From: Luteibacter sp. OK325
GTDB lineage: Bacteria; Pseudomonadota; Gammaproteobacteria; Xanthomonadales; Rhodanobacteraceae
Direction: 5' to 3'
Assembly (NCBI RefSeq): GCF_003050935.1
Contig: NZ_QAOX01000015.1
Span: 1-64,000 of the forward strand
Length of the DNA: 64,000 nucleotides
The notes under the pieces are model-generated. The model was not told the DNA's origin, ran no database searches, and worked only from the letters and a program-made list of their open reading frames with translations. The position numbers and the translations under genes are program-made. Shown in pieces: positions 1 to 8,063 of this stretch; the first letter of the stretch is position 1, and every line of letters begins with the position of its first letter.

Positions 1-2
1 AT

Positions 3-77
3 GCGGCCAACGGACAGGTCCCGCCAGCCATCCACGAGATGCTGACGGTCCGAAAAAACGCCCTATCGAGTGTCTAG
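3..77 (+). CDS. Possible 3' end of a gene entering from the left edge
   Basis: The frame starting at base 3 is open from the window edge to a TAG at 75-77 and encodes 24 residues ending KNALSSV. A GC-rich hairpin with a T-run lies about 80 bases downstream on the same strand, which fits the end of a transcription unit. The fragment is too short to assign to a family and could be chance. Confidence 0.3.
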   Translation, partial: AANGQVPPAIHEMLTVRKNALSSV

Positions 78-97
78 AAATACTTGACCACCTCAGG

Positions 98-148
98 GCA
101 CCGAAGGCTCTGCTCCGCGGCGTCTGCGCACCGAAGGCTCTGCTCCGC
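98..148. repeat. Two 21-bp direct repeats at 30-bp period
   Basis: Bases 98-118 and 128-148 are identical over 21 bases (start gcaccgaagg, end ctgctccgc). The repeat lies between the possible gene end at 77 and the hairpin at 158. I see no coding role. Confidence 0.7.
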
Positions 149-157
149 CACGCCCCC

Positions 158-187
158 GCCCGCCGCGGCGTGAGCGGGCCTTTTCTT
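158..187 (+). terminator. Putative rho-independent terminator
   Basis: GCCCGC at 158-163 pairs with GCGGGC at 174-179, followed by C and TTTTCTT. The stem is only 6 bp and the T-run is interrupted, so the call is moderate. Confidence 0.4.
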
Positions 188-190
188 CGG

Positions 191-250
191 CTGCTTCAGC
201 GGCGATGGGTTCGCGGCAAACTGGCTATCGCCGCTGAAGCGGCTCCCACA
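191..250. repeat. REP pair (inverted), right copy overlaps a gene end
   Basis: A degenerate forward copy (191-206) and a good inverted copy (227-250) of the palindrome with GCCGCTTCAGCGGC core. The right copy supplies the last seven sense codons and the stop of the minus-strand YkgJ-type gene. Confidence 0.75.
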
Positions 251-581
251 TGTCCAGCGTCAGCGGCTGCATCCCGTGCTTGATGCGCGCCTTGTCGCAC
301 TGCGGGCTCGGCTCGCCGTATTCCCAGGCGGGCTGGAGGTCGTGGCAGGGCGAAGGGCGCACTTCGTAGATGCCGCAGTGGGCGGCCTTACCCACCTCGC
401 CGACCAGCGACTTGCAGCGCGGCTCATAGGTGTTCGTGCCGTGCATGTTCACCCGGTGCGGGTCCAGGTTTTCGGTCAGCGCCGACGGCACGATGCCGCC
501 GGCGAGATCGGTTTCCATCCAGTGGAAGGCCACGCGAAACGTTGCGCAGCACGCGCCACAAAGAAGGCAAGGATGAGTCAT
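225..581 (-). CDS. YkgJ-type cysteine cluster protein
   Basis: 118 aa with an N-terminal CLLCGACC motif and later Cys residues (EPRCKSL, HCGIYE, SPCHDL, QCDKAR). These form the zinc/iron-binding cysteine cluster typical of the YkgJ/UPF0153 family; the biochemical role is unknown. The start is ATG at 581. It lies 12 bases downstream of the zinc metallopeptidase gene on the same strand, so the two are probably co-transcribed. The last residues WEPLQRR and the TAG stop are encoded by a REP element, so the natural C-terminus was probably replaced or extended by repeat insertion. Confidence 0.85.
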   Translation of the reverse strand: MTHPCLLCGACCATFRVAFHWMETDLAGGIVPSALTENLDPHRVNMHGTNTYEPRCKSLVGEVGKAAHCGIYEVRPSPCHDLQPAWEYGEPSPQCDKARIKHGMQPLTLDMWEPLQRR

Positions 582-593
582 ACGTTGCTTGTG

Positions 594-1466
594 TCAGATC
601 GAACCGGAGAAAGTGTTGCACTTGCCGATGTCACCGGATTCGAGACCCGTCTTGAACCACTTCACACGCTGCGCCGAGGTGCCATGTGTAAACGAGTCCG
701 GCACCACCCTGCCCTGTGCCTGTTCTTGCAGGGCGTCGTCGCCGATGGCGGTGGCCGCGTTGAGCGCCGATTCGACGTCGCCGGGCTGCAGCCATTGCTG
801 GCGTTGTTGCGAGTGGTTGGCCCAGACACCGGCGAAGCAGTCGGCCTGGAGCTCCTGTCGGACTGAAAGACCCGTCGCACCTTCCAGGCGCGCACCGCGT
901 CGGCGCGCGTCGCCTACCTTGTCGAACACGCCGACGAGGTTCTGCACATGGTGGCCGACCTCGTGGGCGATGACATAGGCGCGAGCGAAATCCCCCGCCG
1001 AATGGAAGCGCTCCTGCATGGTCCGGAAGAAGTCGAGGTCCAGATAGACCTTGTGGTCCCCCGGGCAATAGAACGGCCCGACCGCCGACGAGGCCGAGCC
1101 ACAGGCCGTGCGCACGCCACCGTGGAACAGCACCAGCTTGGGCCGTTCGTAGGTCTGGCCGTTGGCCGCGAAGATCTCGCCCCAGGTGTCTTCGGTCTCA
1201 CCGAGGATGGCGCGGACGAAGTCCACCTGCGGGTCGTTGGCAGCCGCCTGGTGCGGCGCCGCCTGAGTCTGTTGCTGGGGCGCCGCCCCGGGTTCGCCCT
1301 GGCCCAGGAGGGCCGTGGGGTCCTTGTAGAACACCATGCCGAGGATGGCCAGGATGATGATGCCGCCGATGCCCAGGCCGCGTCCTCCGAAGGAAGGCCC
1401 CCCGCCTCCGCCACCTTCGCCCGCGTCTTCCACGTTGTCGCTTCTACGGCCTTTTTGCCAGAGCAT
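594..1466 (-). CDS. YpfJ-family neutral zinc metallopeptidase
   Basis: 290 aa. A Gly-rich N-terminus is followed by one membrane helix at about 34-47 (GIIILAILGMVFY), then a Pro/Gln-rich linker and a zinc peptidase domain. The HEVGHH motif at 168-173 gives two zinc ligands plus the catalytic Glu, and QADCFAGVW downstream is the family's second conserved block. I chose ATG 1466 (MLWQKGRRSDN), the usual family start, rather than upstream in-frame codons. It is probably a membrane-anchored periplasmic protease. Substrate is unknown. Confidence 0.9.
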   Translation of the reverse strand: MLWQKGRRSDNVEDAGEGGGGGGPSFGGRGLGIGGIIILAILGMVFYKDPTALLGQGEPGAAPQQQTQAAPHQAAANDPQVDFVRAILGETEDTWGEIFAANGQTYERPKLVLFHGGVRTACGSASSAVGPFYCPGDHKVYLDLDFFRTMQERFHSAGDFARAYVIAHEVGHHVQNLVGVFDKVGDARRRGARLEGATGLSVRQELQADCFAGVWANHSQQRQQWLQPGDVESALNAATAIGDDALQEQAQGRVVPDSFTHGTSAQRVKWFKTGLESGDIGKCNTFSGSI

Positions 1467-1574
1467 GGCGCCCTCCTCCCATGGATGCGTCCCCGGAGCG
1501 AGACACGGTCGGCATGATCGCATGGACCAGAACCGCTAGACTCGGCGGCTGAATATGCTCCTCGGATAGGCTTC

Positions 1575-2003
1575 ATGACCAGTCAGCTCCCCGCCGTCGT
1601 CACCCTGCTCACCCTGCTCCTGATGTTCGCCACCGTCTGGATGGTGGGCCGGGCGCGGAATCGCTACGGGATCAAGGCACCCTCCATCTCCGGCGACCCG
1701 GCTTTTGAACGCGCCTGGCGCGTGCAGATGAATACGCTGGAGAACGCGGTGATGTTCATCCCCGCACTGTGGCTGGCCGCCCAGTACGCCGACCCACTGT
1801 GGGCCGGGATCGCGGGGCTGATCTGGCTGGTCGGCCGCGTCTGGTATGCCTGGGCCTATGCGCGCGAAGCTTCGCGCCGCGGTCCGGGCTACATGGTCTC
1901 GATGATCGCCTGGGCGGCGCTGATGCTGATGGCGGCCGGTGGGATCGGCATGGCCATTATGGAAAACAACGCGGCTCCCGCTGAAGAAGCCGCCGCGGGC
2001 TAA
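1575..2003 (+). CDS. MAPEG-family membrane protein
   Basis: 142 aa with four predicted membrane helices. The sequence between helices 1 and 2 (RVQMNTLENAVMFIPALW) matches the conserved E/N-containing core of MAPEG proteins (microsomal glutathione S-transferase/eicosanoid family). Bacterial members are poorly characterised, so glutathione-linked detoxification is only an inference. It lies divergent from the metallopeptidase gene. A short hairpin plus T6 overlaps its stop codon. Confidence 0.88.
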   Translation: MTSQLPAVVTLLTLLLMFATVWMVGRARNRYGIKAPSISGDPAFERAWRVQMNTLENAVMFIPALWLAAQYADPLWAGIAGLIWLVGRVWYAWAYAREASRRGPGYMVSMIAWAALMLMAAGGIGMAIMENNAAPAEEAAAG

Positions 2004-2021
2004 GTGCGGAGCCCGTTTTTT
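1996..2021 (+). terminator. Terminator overlapping the MAPEG stop codon
   Basis: CGGGC at 1996-2000 pairs with GCCCG at 2011-2015, with a 10-base loop that contains the stop codon, and is followed by six T. It runs directly into a REP element. Confidence 0.5.
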
Positions 2022-2131
2022 GTGGGAGCCGGCTGCGCCGGCGATGGCGTTCCCCGCTAAACCGCTCCGTTGGCTTTTCGCCGCTGAAGCGGCTTCCACA
2101 GGTCCTGATCGCCAATGAATCGGCTCCTACA
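2021..2131. repeat. Cluster of three REP elements
   Basis: Forward copy at 2021-2045 (variant GCCGGCTGCGCCGGC core), inverted copies at 2078-2100 (GCTGAAGC core) and 2108-2131 (ATGAAT core). It fills the convergent gap between the MAPEG and TerC/CorC genes. Confidence 0.8.
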
Positions 2132-2142
2132 ACGACGGTGAG

Positions 2143-3720
2143 TTAATCCTCGTCGTCCCGGGCCAGTGCCAGCACGCGGACGCGCTGAATGCGCGCGCCT
2201 TCCATCGCGGTGACCTCGAATTCGAGGCCGTCGGTCTCGAAGCGGTCACCGGCGCTGGGCAGGCGGCCCAACCGCTGGAGCACGAATCCGGCAAGCGTGG
2301 AGAAGTTGCCGTCGCTGGCTCCCGGCAGGCGGTGGCCGAGCAGATGCTCGACACGGCGCACGTCCAGGCTGGCGTCGAGTAGCCAGGCACCATCGGGTTC
2401 GCTCACCGCCGAGGGATCACCCTCGCTGGTTTCGTCGGGGAACTCGCCGGCAATCACTTCAAGCACGTCGGCCGGCGTGACCAGGCCAAGGATGCTGCCG
2501 TACTCGTCGACCACCAGTGCCACCTGTAGCGGCGCCCGGCGGAACTCGTCGATGAGGCGCAGCACGCTGAGCGATTCGAGCACCGTGATGGGCTTGCGCA
2601 CCACGCGCTCGGTTTCCAGGCGGCCATGATCGGCGAGGCTGGCGAGCAGGTCGCGCGAAGACACCACGCCCACCAGTTCGTCGAGGTCGCCGTTGGCGAC
2701 CAGCATCCAGTGATGCGGCGACTCACGTGCTTCGGTCAACAGCGTCGGCAGGTCTTCGCCCGGATCTACCCAGACGATTTCCGTGCGTGGCGTCATGATC
2801 GAGCGAACCGGTCGCTGCGAGAGGTCGAGGACGCCCTGCACCATCTCCAGCTCGTCCTTGCCGAATACGGCGGTAACCGTGGTCTCGGTGGTGGGCGCGC
2901 TCTTGCCGTTGTCGCCTTCGTCGTCCGGCGCGCCACCCAACAAGCGCAATACGGCCTTCGCCGTCCGGTCGCGCATGATGCGGCCACCAACCAGTAGCGA
3001 CCGACGGCGATTGCGCCGCATGGTCTGGTTGAACGCCTCGATCATGATCGAGAAACCGATCGCGGCGTACAGGTAGCCCTTGGGAATGTGGAAGCCGAAG
3101 CCTTCCGCAATGAGGCTGAAGCCGATCATCAGCAGGAAGGACAGGCAGAGGATGACGATCGTCGGGCGCGCGTTGACGAATACCGTCAACGGCTTGCTCG
3201 CCGTGATCATCAGGGCCATGGCTATCACCACGCCGATCATCATGATCGACAGATGGTCGACCATGCCGACGGCAGTGATCACCGAATCGAGCGAGAACAC
3301 GGCATCGAGGATGACGATCTGCGCCACCACCAGCCAGAAGCTGGCTCGACGCGCTGCCTTGCCGTCGCTGTCGTCGTCGGCCTCGAGGCGCTCGTGCAGC
3401 TCCAGGGTGGCCTTGAACAGCAGGAAAGCGCCGCCGATCACCAGGATCAGGTCGCGCCAGGAGAGGCCGAAGCCGTTCCAGCTGAACAAAGGGCGGGTGA
3501 GCGTGACCAGCCAGGACATGGCGGCCAGCAGGCACAGACGCATGACCAGCGCGAGGCCAAGACCCATGAGCCGCGCCTGATCGCGCTGGCGGGCGTGAAG
3601 CTTGTCGGCGAGGATCGCGACAAAGACAAGGTTGTCGATACCAAGCACGATCTCCAGCACGATCAACGTGAGAAGACCCGCCCAGGCCGAAGGGTCGGCA
3701 AGCCAGTCGAAAGCGAACAT
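2143..3720 (-). CDS. TerC/YoaE-type membrane protein with CBS and CorC domains
   Basis: 525 aa. The N-terminal ~240 residues form a TerC-type multi-helix domain ([19 protein letters not shown] near residues 22-40, acidic residues inside helices). A CBS pair follows at about 300-425 ([17 protein letters not shown] and [10 protein letters not shown]), then a CorC/HlyC transporter-associated domain at about 440-525. This matches the YoaE/YegH architecture, linked in general to metal-ion or envelope homeostasis; the exact role is unproven. Starts at ATG 3720. Confidence 0.92.
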   Translation of the reverse strand: MFAFDWLADPSAWAGLLTLIVLEIVLGIDNLVFVAILADKLHARQRDQARLMGLGLALVMRLCLLAAMSWLVTLTRPLFSWNGFGLSWRDLILVIGGAFLLFKATLELHERLEADDDSDGKAARRASFWLVVAQIVILDAVFSLDSVITAVGMVDHLSIMMIGVVIAMALMITASKPLTVFVNARPTIVILCLSFLLMIGFSLIAEGFGFHIPKGYLYAAIGFSIMIEAFNQTMRRNRRRSLLVGGRIMRDRTAKAVLRLLGGAPDDEGDNGKSAPTTETTVTAVFGKDELEMVQGVLDLSQRPVRSIMTPRTEIVWVDPGEDLPTLLTEARESPHHWMLVANGDLDELVGVVSSRDLLASLADHGRLETERVVRKPITVLESLSVLRLIDEFRRAPLQVALVVDEYGSILGLVTPADVLEVIAGEFPDETSEGDPSAVSEPDGAWLLDASLDVRRVEHLLGHRLPGASDGNFSTLAGFVLQRLGRLPSAGDRFETDGLEFEVTAMEGARIQRVRVLALARDDED

Positions 3721-3840
3721 GGGTCGGCGCGGGAGGCGCCCGGTTTCCTCCGGAAGGGACGCAACACTATACAGGGGGTGCGTGACGGTCTGTGCCAGAA
3801 GCGCCGTTGCGATGGCCCTGTCCGTCGGCTACGGTGGTTC

Positions 3841-4626
3841 ATGCCTCACGATCTCTTGCCTGTCTCCCCTCCCCTGGAAACCTCGCCCTCCCCCCCCGAA
3901 CTGCCGGCGAGAACACCCGGCACGATCGAGACCGTCCTGACCATCCTTGCCTATTTCGCGCTGCAGGCAGGGTTCGGCGGCGCGTTCGGCGGTACTTCGC
4001 AACTGATCGCCCGGACGTTTCCGCAGGCGGTCCCGGATCAGCCCGACCGCCTGATCGTCGTAGTGATCCTTACCCTTCTGTGCGCCGCCAGCGTTGTCAT
4101 AACGTGGGTCGTGCGACGCTGGGCGGCAAAGACGCTCGATAGTGGCGCCGGCGGACTCGGTTTCACCCCACCCTCCGGCCGTTACATCGCGCTCGGCACG
4201 GCGCTGGGCATCCTCGCCCCCTTGCTCGGTGGCCTGCTCACCCAGTTCCTCGCCGGCGACCACGACGTCAGCCAGGCGGTGACCGATATCGCCGACCATG
4301 CCCATGTCGGCATGCGGGTCGCCCTGCTCCCGATCGTGGTCCTGATCGGCCCCCTGGTCGAGGAATTGCTGTTCCGCGGCGCCCTTCTTTCGGTGCTCCG
4401 TACGCGCCTCGGCGACGGCTGGGCCATCGCGGTCTCAGCCATCGTCTTTGGCGCGGTGCACCTGCCCGATCTGGACTGGCTCTGGTACGCGGTGCCCAAT
4501 CTGGTCCTGATCGGCGTTTTCTGCGCCTGGTTGCGCGTGCGCAGCGGGTCGATCTGGCCGGGCTTTGTCGCTCATGCCGCCAACAACGCGCTGGCGACGG
4601 CGGGCTGGTTCATGAGCGCGAGCTAG
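3841..4626 (+). CDS. CPBP-family intramembrane glutamic protease
   Basis: 261 aa, multi-pass membrane protein. It carries the three ABI/CPBP motifs: EELLFRG (EExxxR), FGAVHL (FxxxH) and HAANNA (HxxxN). These define intramembrane Glu endopeptidases related to Rce1. The long upstream reading frame is antisense to the TerC gene and not real. I start at ATG 3841, just after the divergent promoter region. Substrate is unknown. The low-GC defence islet begins right after its stop. Confidence 0.9.
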   Translation: MPHDLLPVSPPLETSPSPPELPARTPGTIETVLTILAYFALQAGFGGAFGGTSQLIARTFPQAVPDQPDRLIVVVILTLLCAASVVITWVVRRWAAKTLDSGAGGLGFTPPSGRYIALGTALGILAPLLGGLLTQFLAGDHDVSQAVTDIADHAHVGMRVALLPIVVLIGPLVEELLFRGALLSVLRTRLGDGWAIAVSAIVFGAVHLPDLDWLWYAVPNLVLIGVFCAWLRVRSGSIWPGFVAHAANNALATAGWFMSAS

Positions 4627-4691
4627 ATGTTCGCGGAATAAGCACTATCTGGCACGGAACGTAGAACTATTTGAATGAGCAGAGACAAGGG

Positions 4692-5429
4692 CTAGATCTT
4701 CGCCCCGAACGGCAACGCATCTAAGTTTGGAGAGGGCGTTCGCGACGTTCCAATAAGCGCTTCAAAACAACCACTTGCTTCCGTCCCGGGGAATGCGCGA
4801 ATGAGCCGAAGGACCATATCGCTATCACCGCTAAAGATAGTCAGCCATACGCTGAAGAATCCCGTAGCCGTGGCTAACTGCACCACCATCGACCGCATCG
4901 CATCACTATCTGGATTTGCTGCGACGTTTGCACGCGCGATGTCGGCTGCTGCCCACGCTTCGGCACGCTGGAGAATACGGTCCAGTGCAATTAAGACGCC
5001 TTGGTGGTCGGCTGTATTGACGGCCGCCTTGTCCAAACCGGTCAGGGCCAGCGTCGCATCTACCATCGGCTCAAAACCCGCCGCTTGAGCATGCGCTGAT
5101 GCGGTAATAGAACCGTCCGCGTGATACGCAAGAGCATGGAACGTGTTATCGCGATCAGGCAAGAAGAGCGCGTTAAGCACGACATCTTTCGTGCCCTTTG
5201 TCGAATTGCAGTTTACGCACGCGAGGAGAAAATTCTCCCATGTACCGATCAAATTCGCATACTGCGCTAAACCTTTTGCCTGAATGTGCTCAACAGCAAG
5301 CGACGTGGGCATTTTTCGTTCGCAAAAACTACAATATGGTCCCATTCGCGAGACGAGTTCGGCCTTCGCATCGGCGTAATTTCCGTAGTTCCCCGCAAGC
5401 GGGGAAGCATCCCTTCGTACCGGCCTCAA
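4692..5429 (-). CDS. ptuB: Septu-type HNH endonuclease (PtuB)
   Basis: 245 aa. The N-terminal nuclease has C33xxC36, the AVEHIQAKG block with H48, N66 in ENFLLACVNC, and C71xxC74: a zinc-stabilised HNH fold typical of PtuB and the retron-associated HNH family. The remaining ~160 residues are helical and probably contact the ATPase. The start is TTG at 5429, chosen because AAGGAG lies about 7 bases upstream and MRPV-type N-termini are usual in the family. That Shine-Dalgarno lies inside the last ATPase codons, and the ATPase stop is 3 bases upstream, so translation is probably coupled. Role (known for the family): DNA cleavage upon phage infection. Confidence 0.88.
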   Translation of the reverse strand: MRPVRRDASPLAGNYGNYADAKAELVSRMGPYCSFCERKMPTSLAVEHIQAKGLAQYANLIGTWENFLLACVNCNSTKGTKDVVLNALFLPDRDNTFHALAYHADGSITASAHAQAAGFEPMVDATLALTGLDKAAVNTADHQGVLIALDRILQRAEAWAAADIARANVAANPDSDAMRSMVVQLATATGFFSVWLTIFSGDSDMVLRLIRAFPGTEASGCFEALIGTSRTPSPNLDALPFGAKI

Positions 5430-5432
5430 TTG

Positions 5433-6758
5433 TTACTCCTTAAGTGTTGCCACTCGCTGCATTTCCAGAAATGCCTGAAAGGCCGGGTTGTCCGCGTAAG
5501 GGGAAATTTTCGCTGCTAAGCGCGCGCGAACGTCGACGCTCCTATCGATCGGCTCCCTTCTCGAAGAATCAAGCAGGCTAAGGTATTCCTTCGCGACCTC
5601 TTTCATTTCAGCATAGCGCTCACTGACACGCGAGCTTTCAACACCCTGAATTCCCTCGGCAATTTGCTCGATCGACATATTGGACACCTCGGCGGCCGGT
5701 ACGCCGTCCAACATAATTAGCTCTTCGCCACTTCTTAGAGACTGAATCAAGAAGGGGGAGTGTGTTGTGCAAACAAACTGAATTTTGGGGAATGTCGTCC
5801 GCAGATCCTCGATGACGCGTCGTTGCCAGCGCGGATGCAAATGAAGATCCAGTTCGTCGATCAAAACCACGCCTTTCACTTCTGCCAAAACCCTGCCACC
5901 TAGATGCGGATTCAGCTTAGCTGCCTTCTGAGCAAGGTCTCCGATCATCGCAAGCATGCAACGCTGCCCGTCGCTAAGATTGGAAAAGGGTTGAATGCCA
6001 TGCTCGAACTCAACGACGACCTCACCAAGCGACGCATCAAATCGGAGGCTTTGTGCACCTTCGATGCATCGCACAATCGCGTCGATAACCGTGCGGTACG
6101 CAAGACTGGAACGACCTCCTTGCTGATACGCAATCCACGACTGCCTCGCAATCCAGCGAGTGAATTGCCCAACTGAGAGCCTGGGATCCACGCTATTCCA
6201 ATATCCGGCGAGTCTCGATTGCTCATCCTTGCTCGTGACTGCCTCCGGATTCGAAACCTGAAACGATTCCCTTGGTTCTTGCCAAAGCCGCCCGGTTCCG
6301 TAATAGGAGATCAGTGGCAATGAGCTGTCCCCGCCGGCGCGGATGGCCTTATCAGCTTCCGCGGCGAGCCGTTTGATCGAAACGGCTTCGCCGTACGTCG
6401 TGCGCCCATTAGGGGCGTTCAAAGCGCGCTTCCACGTGATTTTTCGGCTCTGCACCTCTCCTCGAGCAACGATCTGGCAGGGATACATTCGTTCCCAGCG
6501 GACCTCCGCGTCCGCAATGGACGACCCCACAAGACCCTCGGTAAAGCGGGCCAATTGGACTTCAGTCGCTCGAATGTGGCGACTGTCCGCGCCACGAACA
6601 CCCAAGAACCAACTCCCGATCGCAACGGATAGCGCGTCGAGCGCGCTCGTCTTTCCAGTGCCATTGGTGCCGACAATGAGATTGAACTCGGGGTGCAGCG
6701 AGAACTCACGCTGCAAAAAACCCTTGAAATTACTTACATTTATGTGATCAATCCGCAT
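5433..6758 (-). CDS. ptuA: Septu-type AAA/ABC ATPase (PtuA)
   Basis: 441 aa. Walker A GTNGTGKTS at about 30-38, ABC signature LSDGQR at about 262, Walker B VVLIDELDLHLHP at about 300, and switch histidine in CTTHSPFLIQ. This is an SMC/OLD-like ABC ATPase with no TOPRIM domain, as expected for PtuA, which assembles with PtuB. I chose ATG 6758 (MRIDHINVSNFKGF), the natural beginning of the Rossmann strand, over a TTG seven codons upstream. No strong Shine-Dalgarno is visible. The gene has clearly lower GC than its neighbours, consistent with transfer. Confidence 0.88.
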   Translation of the reverse strand: MRIDHINVSNFKGFLQREFSLHPEFNLIVGTNGTGKTSALDALSVAIGSWFLGVRGADSRHIRATEVQLARFTEGLVGSSIADAEVRWERMYPCQIVARGEVQSRKITWKRALNAPNGRTTYGEAVSIKRLAAEADKAIRAGGDSSLPLISYYGTGRLWQEPRESFQVSNPEAVTSKDEQSRLAGYWNSVDPRLSVGQFTRWIARQSWIAYQQGGRSSLAYRTVIDAIVRCIEGAQSLRFDASLGEVVVEFEHGIQPFSNLSDGQRCMLAMIGDLAQKAAKLNPHLGGRVLAEVKGVVLIDELDLHLHPRWQRRVIEDLRTTFPKIQFVCTTHSPFLIQSLRSGEELIMLDGVPAAEVSNMSIEQIAEGIQGVESSRVSERYAEMKEVAKEYLSLLDSSRREPIDRSVDVRARLAAKISPYADNPAFQAFLEMQRVATLKE

Positions 6759-6853
6759 CTTTGTCGTTTCTTTTAACAAAATGGGGCATATCCCACCCGA
6801 TGTTGACAGAATTTTGCTGCGTCGCGAACTGGTGGGCCAGGGCGATCAGACAG

Positions 6854-7450
6854 CTAAAGCCGCTCGAGCGAGGCAACGTGGCGGGACAGCCGCGGACCGG
6901 CATAGCACTGTGACCCCACGGCGAGCAGACCAACCTCGGAGAACGCGTCGCGGTACCAGCCTGCCGGGCGCGACAGGAAGCCCTCGCGGTCGCCGCCGGG
7001 ATCGTCCTCGCGCGTGTACAGCTCCAGAAAGGCCAGGCCTTCGAGCATCTCGCCGATGCCGGTCAGGCCGGCACGAATCTCCGCCGGCTTGAGGTAATGC
7101 AGCACGTCGGTGCAGACGATCAGGTCGAACCGCGTGTCGAAACGCAGCTCGGCGAGCTGGCCGAAACGGGCATAGCCGATATTGCGCGAGCGGCCATAGC
7201 GCGCCACCGCGTATTCGCTGGCCTCCAGTCCGCGATACTCGATGCCCGGGCGCATCTTTCGTAACACGGCTCGCCAGGGCGCTTCGCCGCAGCCGATGTC
7301 GAGGACGTTGCGCACCGGGTGGCCGAGGTAAAATTCGGCCTGGCCGAGCACCATGGCGACCTTGCGGTTAAGCTCGGCCGGCGAGCCCACGGCGTGGTTC
7401 GCGCTGCGGTACCACTTGTCGAAATAGGCCTGGTCGTAGGTCTTGGGCAT
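6854..7450 (-). CDS. Class I SAM-dependent methyltransferase
   Basis: 198 aa from ATG 7450 (a GTG two codons upstream is possible). The glycine-rich SAM motif NVLDIGCGEAPWR is followed by an acidic strand end (YRGLEASEYAV) and motif DLIVCTDVLHYL, as in Methyltransf_11/25 proteins. Substrate is unknown. It lies upstream of ptuA on the same strand and in normal GC context, so it probably belongs to the core genome. Confidence 0.85.
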   Translation of the reverse strand: MPKTYDQAYFDKWYRSANHAVGSPAELNRKVAMVLGQAEFYLGHPVRNVLDIGCGEAPWRAVLRKMRPGIEYRGLEASEYAVARYGRSRNIGYARFGQLAELRFDTRFDLIVCTDVLHYLKPAEIRAGLTGIGEMLEGLAFLELYTREDDPGGDREGFLSRPAGWYRDAFSEVGLLAVGSQCYAGPRLSRHVASLERL

Positions 7451-7547
7451 ATGCACGGCCGCCGAAAACGCACATGTTAGCCGGCCCTACACTTCGGGCA
7501 TACATGCCCGGCCGCAGCATCGGAAGTCATTGCTCCAGGAGAATCCC

Positions 7548-7847
7548 ATGCCCCGCATCCAGCTCCGCATTACCGGCGACCGCGACATCTTCGACGACGT
7601 GGTCAACGCCATCCACGGCATCGACCGCGTGGAACGCGTCGAAGAGATCGACGATTTCGGCATGGGCGTGCGCGACGATTCCAGTTCGAGTGAGCTGTCC
7701 GACGATGTCGGCTCACGCACGTTCACCGTCGAAGTCGAAGTGCCCAACGACAAGGTCGGCGAGCGCGTGCGTGAAATCGCCGAGGAAACCGCCGGCAACC
7801 GTGAAGCCGCCATCGAGTTCATCGGCGACGACGAAATCGAAATGTAG
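7548..7847 (+). CDS. Small acidic conserved hypothetical protein
   Basis: 99 aa, starting at ATG 7548 behind CAGGAG. The N-terminal half (IQLRITGDRDIFDDVVNAI) looks like a beta-alpha-beta ferredoxin/ACT-like unit. A Ser/Asp-rich loop (DDSSSSELSDD) and a second beta-alpha half rich in Glu follow. The protein is strongly acidic. No catalytic motif is recognised and I cannot assign a function. Two REP clusters lie downstream. Confidence 0.75.
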   Translation: MPRIQLRITGDRDIFDDVVNAIHGIDRVERVEEIDDFGMGVRDDSSSSELSDDVGSRTFTVEVEVPNDKVGERVREIAEETAGNREAAIEFIGDDEIEM

Positions 7848-7861
7848 CCGACCCGGCTCCC

Positions 7862-7966
7862 TGTAGGAGCCGATTCATCGGCGAAAGGGGTGCTCGCGAG
7901 GCCCTGGCCCGCTGCCGCGGGATCGCCGCTGAAGCGGCTCCCACATCGCCGATGAATCGGCTCCTG
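7862..7966. repeat. Cluster of three REP elements
   Basis: Forward copy 7862-7884 (ATTCAT core), inverted copies 7922-7945 (GCTGAAGC core) and 7946-7966 (ATGAAT core), immediately adjacent. The spacer contains CTGGCCCGCTGCCGCGGG, also found between other REP pairs. Confidence 0.85.
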
Positions 7967-8063
7967 CCAAGCTACGCCCGACAGGTTCTTGCGGTCAGGC
8001 TGCAGTAAACCTTCGGCACCGACTCCCGTTTAAGGTGGTACACGCACCGAAACCGGAGGTTCC

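Larger units (their letters stand above)
4627..6853. other. Low-GC defence islet (Septu-type) between core genes
   Basis: Base composition changes sharply here: the 60-base lines at 4801 and 5761 contain 28 and 29 G/C (47-48%), while flanking genes are far richer. The islet holds exactly the ATPase/HNH pair and is bounded by the CPBP and methyltransferase genes. I see no integrase, tRNA or clear direct repeats at the borders, so the transfer route is not visible. Confidence 0.75.

Noticed and set aside
4692-6758. Retron with HNH and ATPase effector (Ec78-like)
   Set aside because: No reverse transcriptase and no msr/msd-like sequence near the pair; the two-gene Septu arrangement fits better.
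4627-6853. IS element or integrative element carrying the defence genes
   Set aside because: No transposase, integrase, inverted ends or tRNA target could be found at the borders.
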